This document shows positions 1 to 6,119 of a stretch of DNA of 6,349 nt, piece by piece. How positions within the stretch are numbered: the stretch's first letter is position 1; each line of letters opens with the position of its first letter. Source of the stretch: Holophagaceae bacterium UBA706 (GTDB taxonomy: Bacteria; Acidobacteriota; Holophagae; Holophagales; Holophagaceae); NCBI GenBank assembly GCA_002298155.1, contig DBME01000150.1, forward strand, positions 1-6,349, in the 5' to 3' direction. Both the position numbers and the translations under genes were made by a program. Below the pieces are notes generated by a model. The model did not search any database. It saw only the letters and a program-made list of their open reading frames with translations, and had not been told where the DNA came from.

Positions 1-38
1 CCATGCGGAAATGGGTCGGAGCACGATGCGCAAACTCC

Positions 39-73
39 CTCGGCGTACCTCTGCGCCTCCGCGAAACTCTGTG
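39..73. repeat. Degenerate tandem CTCNGCG repeat
   Basis: Four copies of a seven-base word of the form CTCNGYG begin at 39 (CTCGGCG), 49 (CTCTGCG), 57 (CTCCGCG) and 67 (CTCTGTG), with a 10, 8, 10 base period. Seen in the sequence: the regular spacing and the shared word. From memory of environmental bacterial genomes, strings of CTCTGCG-type words occur as dispersed intergenic repeats of unknown function, and this looks like a decayed member. It lies outside any supported gene, upstream of the kinase gene, and could mark an insertion or recombination point. Confidence 0.55.
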
Positions 74-105
74 ATTGATCAGTTTCTTAACTATTTAAGT
101 GTGTT
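74..105 (+). promoter_or_regulatory. AT-rich patch, possible promoter region of the kinase gene
   Basis: An AT-rich island in otherwise GC-rich DNA. It contains TTGATC at 75-80 and TATTTA at 92-97, but the gap between them is only 11 bases, too short for a normal sigma-70 pair. It also contains the small dyad CTTAA-N4-TTAAG at 86-99. The composition suggests promoter or operator DNA, but no properly spaced -35/-10 pair can be assigned. If transcription starts here the kinase mRNA would have a leader of more than 200 bases. Confidence 0.25.
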
Positions 106-315
106 TGGGCATTGGGTGATGGGTCGATTGAAAAGGATTCCTTCCGACGCCGTGAATGGATCATGCGGTGGCCCTGGCCCCGAGGTTGCTTCGGACGGTG
201 AGGGGTGGTGTTTTGCCCGGGATCGAAATTTTCAAGGCCGCATCCCATCCAGCCGATGAATCTGAATCGGATGCGCTCAAATCGGACGAAAAGACCAGGC
301 CGCACTCTGAAAGGG

Positions 316-322
316 AAAGGGG
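316..322 (+). promoter_or_regulatory. Ribosome binding site of the hybrid kinase gene
   Basis: AAAGGGG lies 8 bases before the ATG at 331. This decides the start: the frame is open further upstream to a GTG at 205 and an ATG at 256, but the extra 42 residues are basic, look unlike a domain, and start without a comparably placed purine-rich site. Confidence 0.6.
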
Positions 323-330
323 CCATCGAA

Positions 331-2505
331 ATGAACCTGGAGGATCTTGAATCGTCCATATTAAAGATGAGGAAAGGCCTCGAGCTGCCCGAGGATCCGG
401 GGGGTGAGCCGGACCCTGGTGAGTGGGACCTGGAAGTTCTGCTCAATGCCCCGGTTCTCCAGTCGCTGATGGAGGATTACGCAAAGATCACCTTCACGGT
501 CACTGCGATCCTCGATCTCAAAGGGAAGGTGCTGGTGGCGGTGGGATGGCAGGACATTTGCACCCAATTCCATCGCGCCCACCCTGAGTGCTCACGATTC
601 TGTATCGAATCGGACCTCTTCCTGGCAGGGCACGTCAAGCGGGGAGAATATGTGGCCTACCGGTGCAAAAGCGGCCTCTGGGATGTCGTGACGCCGCTGT
701 ACGTCGCCGATACCCACATGGGAAACATCTACACCGGCCAGTTCTTCTACGATGACGAGAATGTCGACAGGGCTTACTTCGAGGGGCAGGCGGAGACCTA
801 CGGTTTCGACAAGGATGCCTATCTGGCAGCCCTGGACCAGGTGCCGCGCTTCAGCCGTGATCAGGTGAAGCGGCTGATGGATTTCCTGGTCAAGTTCACC
901 GACCTGGTCTCCAGGTTCACCCTCGGCAACCTCCGGGCGGCCGCGTTCATCCGGGAGCAGTCCCGTTCGGCGCTGGCCCTGCGGAAATCGGAAGCAGCGC
1001 TGCGCGAAAGTCAGGCGATGCTCGCTTTGATCCTGGATACGATTCCCCAATCCGTCTTCTGGAAGAACCCCGACGGCTTGTACCTGGGGTGCAACAAATC
1101 CTTCGCGGGGCTGGCTGGGTTTCAAAGCCCCTCCGGGGTCATCGGCAAGACAGATCTTGAACTTCCCTGGACCCGGGAAGAGGCGGAAGCCTATCGGGCG
1201 GACGATCGGGACGTCTTGGAAAGCCATCGTCCGAAGATCCGGATCTCAGAGACGGTGAGCTCCGCGATGGGTCAATGCCTCCAGGTCGAAACCTCCAAGG
1301 TTCCGCTCTTTGATGGCGAGGGGAAGCCCTTCGCCGTGGTGGGCATCTTCGAGGATGTCACGGAGGCCAAACGGGCCGAGGATCAGAGGCGCAAGCTGGA
1401 AGCCGAATTGGATCATTATCAGAAACTGGAAAGCCTTGGGCGTCTTGCCGGTGGTGTCGCCCACGATATGAACAACATCCTCGCGGCGATCATCTCGGTG
1501 ACCGAGATCCTGCGGGTCAAGCATTCCCATGTGGCGGATCTTGGGGAATCGCTTGACCTCGTGGAGAAGGCCGCGGGGAGGGGCCGCGATCTGGTGAAGG
1601 CACTCGTCGGCTTTTCCCGCAAGGAGATCTCCCGCGCCGTCGCCATCGATGTGAATGAACTGGTCCGGATGGAGATGGGGCTTCTGGACCGGACCCTCAT
1701 GAAGAAATACAAGCTCGTCATGGACCTTGGGACGGACCTTCCGATCGTAGCGGGGGATCCGAGCGCTCTTTCCGGCGCCCTCATGAACCTTTGTGTGAAT
1801 GCCGTGGATGCTCTGGCTGACGGCGGTCTGCTCAAGATCATCACGATGATGAAGGACGACAACTTCCTGGAAATACGGGTGGAAGACGATGGGGCAGGGA
1901 TGACGCCCGACGTCCTGAAACGGGCCATCGAACCTTTCTATACCACCAAACCCAGCGGGAAAGGCACAGGACTGGGTCTTTCGCAGGTCTTCAACACGGC
2001 GCGGGCGCACGGTGGATACTTCCGGCTGGAAAGCGACCTGGGGAAGGGAACCCGTGCCATTCTTGGATTACCGTACCAGCTGGGAATGGCCAAAGCCCCC
2101 ATCGAGGATGAGATCCTCCCCCCTGCGAAAGCCCTCTCCATTCTGCTGGTTGACGACGAGGAACTCATCCGGTCAACGATCCCTACAATGCTTGGGTTTC
2201 TCGGGCACCGCGTGACGCCTTTGAAAGGAGGGAACGAGGCCTTGGCCTACCTGGAGGCCCGGGGCGTTCCCGACCTGGTGATTTTGGACATGAACATGCC
2301 TGGCATGACGGGGCTGGAGACCTGGGTGGAAATCCGGAAGCGGTTCAGAGACTTGCCCATCCTGGTCGCCACGGGGTACCTGGAGGAGCGGGTTGCCACG
2401 GCCTTGGCCGGCGACCCTTGGTCGGGCTCGATCGCCAAGCCCTATTCACTGCGTGAATTCCAGTCTGCCCTGGCGCAGTTGCGCCCCTTCGGGGATGCGA
2501 CATGA
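331..2505 (+). CDS. PocR-PAS hybrid sensor histidine kinase with C-terminal receiver
   Basis: A 724-residue soluble sensor kinase; no signal peptide or membrane segment is seen. Domains in order: a PocR-type ligand-binding domain at about 36-205 with cysteines C77, C87, C91 and C112 (around the words WQDICTQFHR and CIESD); a helical linker at about 206-227; a PAS domain at about 228-346 ending in the usual DVTEAKRAE exit; HisKA with the phospho-accepting H378 in GGVAHDMNN; an HATPase with N-box N486/N490, G1 motif EDDGAGM (518-524), F-box EPFYTTK (534-540) and G2 motif GKGTGLGL (543-550); and a receiver at about 603-720 with acidic pair D608/D609, phospho-acceptor D653, T681 and K703. All catalytic residues are intact. 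PocR domains are thought to sense small molecules such as hydrocarbon derivatives; the ligand here is unknown. Expected chemistry is ATP-dependent autophosphorylation at H378 followed by transfer to D653. No separate response regulator or HPt protein is in the window. The gene is convergent with the small Cys4 gene, 9 bases from its stop. Confidence 0.95.
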   Translation: MNLEDLESSILKMRKGLELPEDPGGEPDPGEWDLEVLLNAPVLQSLMEDYAKITFTVTAILDLKGKVLVAVGWQDICTQFHRAHPECSRFCIESDLFLAGHVKRGEYVAYRCKSGLWDVVTPLYVADTHMGNIYTGQFFYDDENVDRAYFEGQAETYGFDKDAYLAALDQVPRFSRDQVKRLMDFLVKFTDLVSRFTLGNLRAAAFIREQSRSALALRKSEAALRESQAMLALILDTIPQSVFWKNPDGLYLGCNKSFAGLAGFQSPSGVIGKTDLELPWTREEAEAYRADDRDVLESHRPKIRISETVSSAMGQCLQVETSKVPLFDGEGKPFAVVGIFEDVTEAKRAEDQRRKLEAELDHYQKLESLGRLAGGVAHDMNNILAAIISVTEILRVKHSHVADLGESLDLVEKAAGRGRDLVKALVGFSRKEISRAVAIDVNELVRMEMGLLDRTLMKKYKLVMDLGTDLPIVAGDPSALSGALMNLCVNAVDALADGGLLKIITMMKDDNFLEIRVEDDGAGMTPDVLKRAIEPFYTTKPSGKGTGLGLSQVFNTARAHGGYFRLESDLGKGTRAILGLPYQLGMAKAPIEDEILPPAKALSILLVDDEELIRSTIPTMLGFLGHRVTPLKGGNEALAYLEARGVPDLVILDMNMPGMTGLETWVEIRKRFRDLPILVATGYLEERVATALAGDPWSGSIAKPYSLREFQSALAQLRPFGDAT

Positions 2506-2514
2506 CCGGCGCGT

Positions 2515-2847
2515 TCAAGCGATTTCCGGGTCCATCAGGAGCGCCGAACATTCCGGGCAGATCGTATGGGTGATGGAGGCGGTGATGAAGGTGCAGGGGC
2601 CCATGTCCACGGCCACCCAGGTGGAATCGCCCGCCCGCAGGTGGCCGCACCAGGCGCACACGGGGATCAATCCCGCCGGCGGGCTGGGCCGTTGGGCCCC
2701 CACGGAGCGGTCTTCAGACTGGGCCTGGCGCCTTTCGGGTTCCAGACCCTGATGGCACGAATCAGGAAGATTCGCCTCCAGGACCCGGGCGCGGCGCCTC
2801 CGGGTGGGCGTCCGCAGATCGAGATGGAACCGGTACTCCTGGCACAC
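2515..2847 (-). CDS. Small stand-alone Cys4 (CxxC...CPEC) module protein
   Basis: A 110-residue protein of unknown function. The N-terminal ~55 residues are Arg/Pro/Gln-rich, probably disordered and unrecognised. Residues 59-100 hold C64-x2-C67, W77, H94, C97-x2-C100. The same residues with exactly the same spacing end the large receptor encoded just upstream on this strand, which strongly supports this frame as coding; codon third positions are also mostly G or C. Such modules usually sit at the C-termini of sensor kinases and response regulators, so a free copy is less usual. The four cysteines and His could bind zinc or another metal (inference). The start is GTG at 2847, with GGAGG (complement 2852-2856) only 4 bases before it; an in-frame stop at 2887-2889 limits extension and no in-frame ATG precedes the module. 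It may alternatively be the remnant of a longer regulator that lost its N-terminal domains. The gene lies 239 bases downstream of the receptor stop, in the same orientation. Confidence 0.65.
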   Translation of the reverse strand: MCQEYRFHLDLRTPTRRRRARVLEANLPDSCHQGLEPERRQAQSEDRSVGAQRPSPPAGLIPVCAWCGHLRAGDSTWVAVDMGPCTFITASITHTICPECSALLMDPEIA

Positions 2848-2880
2848 GTTGCCTCCATGGCCAGATCGGACCTGGCTCCG

Positions 2881-2960
2881 TGGGATTCAGGCCGCACCAG
2901 CGAAGGATGTTTAAGGATTCTCTGACGTTTGGGATCGCCCCTTGGGATTCCCGTGCGGCC
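2881..2960. repeat. Cluster of GGGAT words and an 8-bp inverted repeat before the small Cys4 gene
   Basis: TGGGATTC occurs at 2881-2888 and 2943-2950. TTGGGAT occurs at 2929-2935 and 2942-2948, 13 bases apart. GGCCGCAC (2890-2897) is the exact reverse complement of GTGCGGCC (2953-2960), with 55 bases between. The cluster lies 34-113 bases upstream of the small Cys4 gene start on the minus strand, where operator sites could be. It could equally be chance or a decayed duplication. No -35/-10 pair was found in this gap. Confidence 0.35.
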
Positions 2961-3086
2961 AATTCAAGTGTGCCAGGGCCGGGGCTCCCGGGAACCCAGG
3001 GGCGCGCAACGTCTCGTGCCGTCCTCCCAGCGGCTGAAATGGGCAGCCCAATTGCGATCCCTTGAGGTCAAGCCGGCGCCACGAAG

Positions 3087-5645
3087 CTACGATGGACCCG
3101 TTTCGGCGCCCCCGCTAAGCCCGATTTCCTTCCGCATCTCCTCCATGGCGATTTCAGCGCACTCGGGGCAGTAGCCATGGGAGAACCTCGCGCCGGTGTG
3201 GGCCGATAGATAGGCCTCCAGCTTGTTCCAGTAGCCTCCGTCGTTCTTGATCTTCTTGCATCTCATGCAGATGGGAAGCAGGCCGCGGAGCTGGTTGACG
3301 TTGCTCAAGGCCGTGGACAGCTCGGCGTTGCGTTGGGTGAGTTCCTCGGTGCGCACGGCCACCAGGATCTCGAGGGACGCCTTGGCCCTGGCAAGGGAGG
3401 TCGTCCGAAGCCAGTGGAGCCCGAGAATTGCCAGGCAGGCCCCGAGGATATAGGTGGTCTCGGCCCACCAGGTCGCCCACCAGGGCGGTTTCACCCTGAA
3501 CGACATGCTGGCCGCAGGTCCGAAGGCGCCGTTGGGCAGCGCGGCCCTGACCTCGAACCGGTAATTCCCCCCGTGAAGCGCCGGGAAATGGCCCTGGCGG
3601 CCCACCAGATCCCGCCAGTATTCCTCAAGCCCGAGAAGCCTGACCTGGAACCGCACCCGGGCCGGATCGCCGTAACTGGGCGCCGCGACCCGGAAATCGA
3701 GGGAGGCCTTCTGGTAGGGCACGATCTCCGGCGTGGAGAAGGGCGGTTCGCATTTCCGGTCCCCGAAGGCCATCAGCATGATGCCGGCCCGGGGCGGGTC
3801 GGGAGGGGCTTCGGTCCCGATGGCCGAATAGCGCATCAGGCCGCTGGAAGTGCCGACCCAGACCGTGTCGCCCTCCACCCTGAGGGCATTGGCCGAGCAA
3901 TCCTCGCTGAGCATCCCGTCGGCTCGACCGACCTCCAGGAAGGGGTCGAGGCGGCACAACCCGCGGTTGGTGGAAGCCCAGATGCGGCCTTGGCCGTCCA
4001 CCCGGACCGCATAGACCATGTCGCTGGACAGCCCCCGGTCCCGGCCGCGGGTTTCCAGAATCCGGATCCGGCCCGGTTCCAGCCGGACATGATTGAGCCC
4101 GAGGGGTTCCTCGTAATGGATCCAGGCCGTTCCGTCCGCCAGCGGCGCGATCCCACGCACACGCGCGCCCTTGGGGTCGGCATGGTACTGCCATGTTCCG
4201 TCAAGCTCCCGCACCAGGATGCCGTGGTCCGTGCCCGCCCAGAGCCTGCCTCCGGGGTCCTCCCGGAGTTCGAAGACCCCCAGGGTGCGGGCCTTCAGGA
4301 AGTCCGGGCCCACCTCCTGCACCAGGCTCCTCCGGGCGGGAACCCACCTCAGGAGGCCGTGAAGGACACTCCCGAGCCAGACCGTGCCGTGGGAATCGGC
4401 GAAAACGGTATTGCAGTTCGCGCCCAGCGGTCCCAGGGCGGCAAGGGTGGCCTTGGTCTGGCGGGGTGGCCACCAGAGCGTCGGCCCACGCGTGCTGACC
4501 ATCCACAGGACGCCTTCGGCATCCAGAGCCTGGCCTTTGATGCGCATTCCGGAGGTGCCTGGAACCTTCCTTGGGCCGGCGTTTTCCATCAACTCGACGC
4601 CATCGTCGGTGCCCGCGACCATCCGCCCCTGGGCGTCCCGCGCGATGGACCATACCACCTCTCCGATATCCCCGTGGGAGAACGGATGGTTCTCGATGCG
4701 GCCCTTCCCCTGGCTGTGGGCCAGCCCTGATCCGATCACCCAGAGGGACCCCTCGCGATCCAGGAATACGGTCCTGACCCACTTGAAGGGAAGCCCGTGG
4801 CTCGTGTCCAGGTGCTCCCCATCAAGCTCCTGCACGCCATTCTGGGTGGGCAGCCAGAGGCGCCCGGCCGGATCGAGGTAGGGCTCGCTGTTGGGGGAAA
4901 GGTTTGCTCGTAATCGGCCGGAATGATCCTTGAAGCGTCCGCTCGAAGTATCAAGCAGCCACAGATTCGGCCCGGAACCCGCCCACAACCGTCCCTGGCC
5001 GTCCTCCATGGCGAAGCCTGAACCGGACGAAGGAAGGCCCTCGGTCCGGCTCCAGGCCCGTGTGGTGCCGTCCTCACGGAAGGCTTGGATGCCGAACTCT
5101 CCCGCTACATAGACCGTACCGGTCCGTGGGCTCGCGCTCAGTCCATAGACTGAGCCTTGGGGCTTCCAGGGCAGGACGTCGAAGGACGTTCCTTCGCGCT
5201 GGCGCACCAGGAGGCCATCCTCGCTGTAGGCCCACAGCCTTCCGGACCGGTCCAGGGCCATGCTGCCGATGATCGTCGTGGAGGGCGCGTCGCCGAATCT
5301 GGCTGGGTGGAACCGGCCATCCTTGAACAGGGCGAGCCCCCGCAAGGTGCCGGCCCATACGCCCCCCCTGGGGCACGCCAGCACTCTGGGCACGGAGGAT
5401 GACGGCAGGCCTTCCGCCTCGGACCAGCGCCGGCACTGCCCACCCTCGTAGCGCATGAGGCCGTCCTCCGAACCGAACCAGAGGAAGCCCTCCGTGTCCT
5501 GGGTGATGGAGACGACCTCCTGGGAGAAGAGCCCCTGTTCGGTGCCGACCAGGGCGAAGGGTTTCCGCCCCGTCGGGGATGGCGTTCCCGCGAGGGCCAG
5601 GATGCAGCCCACCGACCCCGCCAGGAACGTCCTAAGTACGCCCAC
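3087..5645 (-). CDS. Membrane beta-propeller receptor (Reg_prop/Y_Y_Y) with a C-terminal Cys4 module and no kinase
   Basis: An 852-residue protein resembling the periplasmic sensor half of hybrid two-component regulators. Residues 1-20 are a signal peptide (R5, then a hydrophobic stretch). About 14 propeller repeats with the pattern D-x-x-G-x-L/V-W-x-G-(x)n-GL follow, near 44, 86, 127, 166, 209, 253, 290, 330, 370, 411, 456, 497, 543 and 585, fitting two seven-bladed propellers. A Y_Y_Y immunoglobulin-like domain (about 650-717) ends in the typical PPWWATWW. One transmembrane helix (about 728-746) leads to a cytoplasmic coiled coil (about 755-787). In relatives this coil leads into HisKA, GGDEF, LuxR/AraC or LytTR output domains. 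Here it leads directly into a short module with C793, C796, W806, H823, C826 and C829, and the protein ends about 23 residues later. It probably senses an extracellular or periplasmic ligand, often polysaccharide-derived in propeller relatives, and passes the signal through the Cys4 module (inference). The start is the GTG at 5645, because AGGAG (complement 5653-5657) is 7 bases before it but only 1 base before the GTG at 5651. Confidence 0.9.
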   Translation of the reverse strand: MGVLRTFLAGSVGCILALAGTPSPTGRKPFALVGTEQGLFSQEVVSITQDTEGFLWFGSEDGLMRYEGGQCRRWSEAEGLPSSSVPRVLACPRGGVWAGTLRGLALFKDGRFHPARFGDAPSTTIIGSMALDRSGRLWAYSEDGLLVRQREGTSFDVLPWKPQGSVYGLSASPRTGTVYVAGEFGIQAFREDGTTRAWSRTEGLPSSGSGFAMEDGQGRLWAGSGPNLWLLDTSSGRFKDHSGRLRANLSPNSEPYLDPAGRLWLPTQNGVQELDGEHLDTSHGLPFKWVRTVFLDREGSLWVIGSGLAHSQGKGRIENHPFSHGDIGEVVWSIARDAQGRMVAGTDDGVELMENAGPRKVPGTSGMRIKGQALDAEGVLWMVSTRGPTLWWPPRQTKATLAALGPLGANCNTVFADSHGTVWLGSVLHGLLRWVPARRSLVQEVGPDFLKARTLGVFELREDPGGRLWAGTDHGILVRELDGTWQYHADPKGARVRGIAPLADGTAWIHYEEPLGLNHVRLEPGRIRILETRGRDRGLSSDMVYAVRVDGQGRIWASTNRGLCRLDPFLEVGRADGMLSEDCSANALRVEGDTVWVGTSSGLMRYSAIGTEAPPDPPRAGIMLMAFGDRKCEPPFSTPEIVPYQKASLDFRVAAPSYGDPARVRFQVRLLGLEEYWRDLVGRQGHFPALHGGNYRFEVRAALPNGAFGPAASMSFRVKPPWWATWWAETTYILGACLAILGLHWLRTTSLARAKASLEILVAVRTEELTQRNAELSTALSNVNQLRGLLPICMRCKKIKNDGGYWNKLEAYLSAHTGARFSHGYCPECAEIAMEEMRKEIGLSGGAETGPS

Positions 5646-5652
5646 CGCCACT

Positions 5653-5657
5653 CTCCT
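5653..5657 (-). promoter_or_regulatory. Ribosome binding site of the propeller receptor gene
   Basis: On the minus strand AGGAG is followed after 1 base by a GTG (5651) and after 7 bases by a second in-frame GTG (5645). Only the second has workable spacing, so the start is set at 5645. The choice changes the protein by two residues. Confidence 0.6.
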
Positions 5658-5754
5658 AAGGTTTTTGACGTCTAAGGGGTCTTTCCTGCGCTACGGTGGG
5701 GCGTTTCCAGGTTCTGGGACGCCATAAGCCCGAGGGTCCTTGAAATCCGTGTCG

Positions 5755-5760
5755 ATAATA
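5755..5760 (-). promoter_or_regulatory. Possible -10 box of the receptor gene
   Basis: On the minus strand this reads TATTAT within TTATATTAT, the most AT-rich spot upstream of the receptor. A hexamer 17 bases upstream (TCGATG, complement 5778-5783) matches the -35 consensus at only 3 of 6 positions, so the promoter may be weak or activator-dependent. It would give a 5' leader of about 100 bases. Confidence 0.3.
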
Positions 5761-5773
5761 TAAGTCCCAAATG

Positions 5774-5792
5774 CATTCATCGACAGTGAATG
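5774..5792. promoter_or_regulatory. Inverted repeat CATTCA-N7-TGAATG, possible operator
   Basis: A perfect 6-bp inverted repeat with a 7-base spacer, overlapping the place where the -35 element of the receptor's possible promoter would be. The half-site TGAATG recurs at 5921-5926. The symmetry and position suit binding of a dimeric regulator, but none can be named. Confidence 0.35.
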
Positions 5793-6109
5793 TTCGGGCC
5801 CGCATCGCCTCATTGAATTTGGAACCCTAGGCGGCCAGTCGCCTCCCTGCGGGGCGCCGACCCTTCGCATTGGCGGATCAGGATAGCCATTGTGATCGAC
5901 TCACTTCCGGCCTCAGAGGGTGAATGAGCCGTAAATGCCATACGGTGCATGGATATGCGCCGATGGAACGAATGATGCTCTGTCCCTGCATGGCAATGGG
6001 AAACCTGATCTCCGGGACCTGCGCCAAGGAGCATTCCCCGTGATATCCCACGTCCTACCCCTCGCCATTCCCGTCCTCCGCGTCCTTTTCCTCACGGGGC
6101 GCACCTAGC

Positions 6110-6113
6110 GGAG
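6110..6113 (+). promoter_or_regulatory. Ribosome binding site of the AI-2E-family gene
   Basis: GGAG lies 6 bases before the ATG at 6120 and supports that start. Confidence 0.5.
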
Positions 6114-6119
6114 TCCCCG

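Larger units (their letters stand above)
1..330. other. Non-coding leader upstream of the hybrid kinase gene
   Basis: No convincing gene is seen in this stretch. The forward reading frames are short and have no recognisable protein features. It holds a degenerate CTCNGCG repeat near its left end, an AT-rich patch around 74-105 that contrasts with the GC-rich surroundings, and two direct copies of AATCGGA (265-271 and 280-286) shortly before the kinase start. The tail of an upstream gene could lie in the first ~75 bases, since one frame is open from base 1 to a TGA at 76-78, but that frame runs through the repeat and nothing supports it as coding. Confidence 0.6.
5646..6119. other. 474-bp divergent intergenic region
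   Basis: This region separates the minus-strand receptor gene from the plus-strand AI-2E-family gene and should carry the promoters of both. It contains an AT-rich stretch near 5740-5785, the dyad CATTCA-N7-TGAATG, three copies of GTCGAT/ATCGAC (5751-5756, 5779-5784, 5895-5900), a small 5-bp stem AGGCG-N6-CGCCT (5829-5844) and GTGA-N5-TCAC (5892-5904). No tRNA or recognisable structured RNA was seen. The only notable frame is a 57-codon one at 5935-6108, which has no well-placed ribosome site. Confidence 0.6.

Noticed and set aside
205..330. Upstream extension of the kinase to the GTG at 205 or the ATG at 256
   Set aside because: The added residues are basic and domain-free, and the ATG at 331 has AAAGGGG at 8 bases.
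1246..2010. Minus-strand open frame of 254 codons inside the kinase gene
   Set aside because: It is antisense to the PAS, HisKA and HATPase coding sequence, whose motifs are intact, and its translation shows no recognisable domain.
2982..2997. Near-palindrome GGGCTCCCGGGAACCC considered as a terminator of the receptor transcript
   Set aside because: It has mismatches, most of the symmetry is the CCCGGG core, and no T-run follows on either strand.
3333..4730. Long plus-strand open frame (465 codons) opposite the receptor gene
   Set aside because: It lies wholly antisense to a well-supported propeller protein. Its translation is Pro/Gly/Arg-rich with no domain, as expected for an antisense frame of GC-rich coding DNA.
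5740..5764. TTGAAA and TATAAG on the plus strand considered as a promoter for the AI-2E-family gene
   Set aside because: The spacer is only 13 bases and the site is over 350 bases from that gene.
5892..5904. GTGA-N5-TCAC considered as a CRP-type site
   Set aside because: The spacing is one base short of the TGTGA-N6-TCACA pattern and the outer bases do not match.
5810..6034. Minus-strand frame of 74 codons in the divergent intergenic region
   Set aside because: The composition is His/Ser/Arg-rich with no recognised motif and there is no clear ribosome site; it is likely a chance frame.
5935..6108. 57-codon plus-strand frame ending 11 bases before the AI-2E-family gene
   Set aside because: The nearest purine-rich site (GAGGG at 5916-5920) is 14 bases from its ATG, too far. 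The sequence is not recognised and frames this short arise easily by chance.
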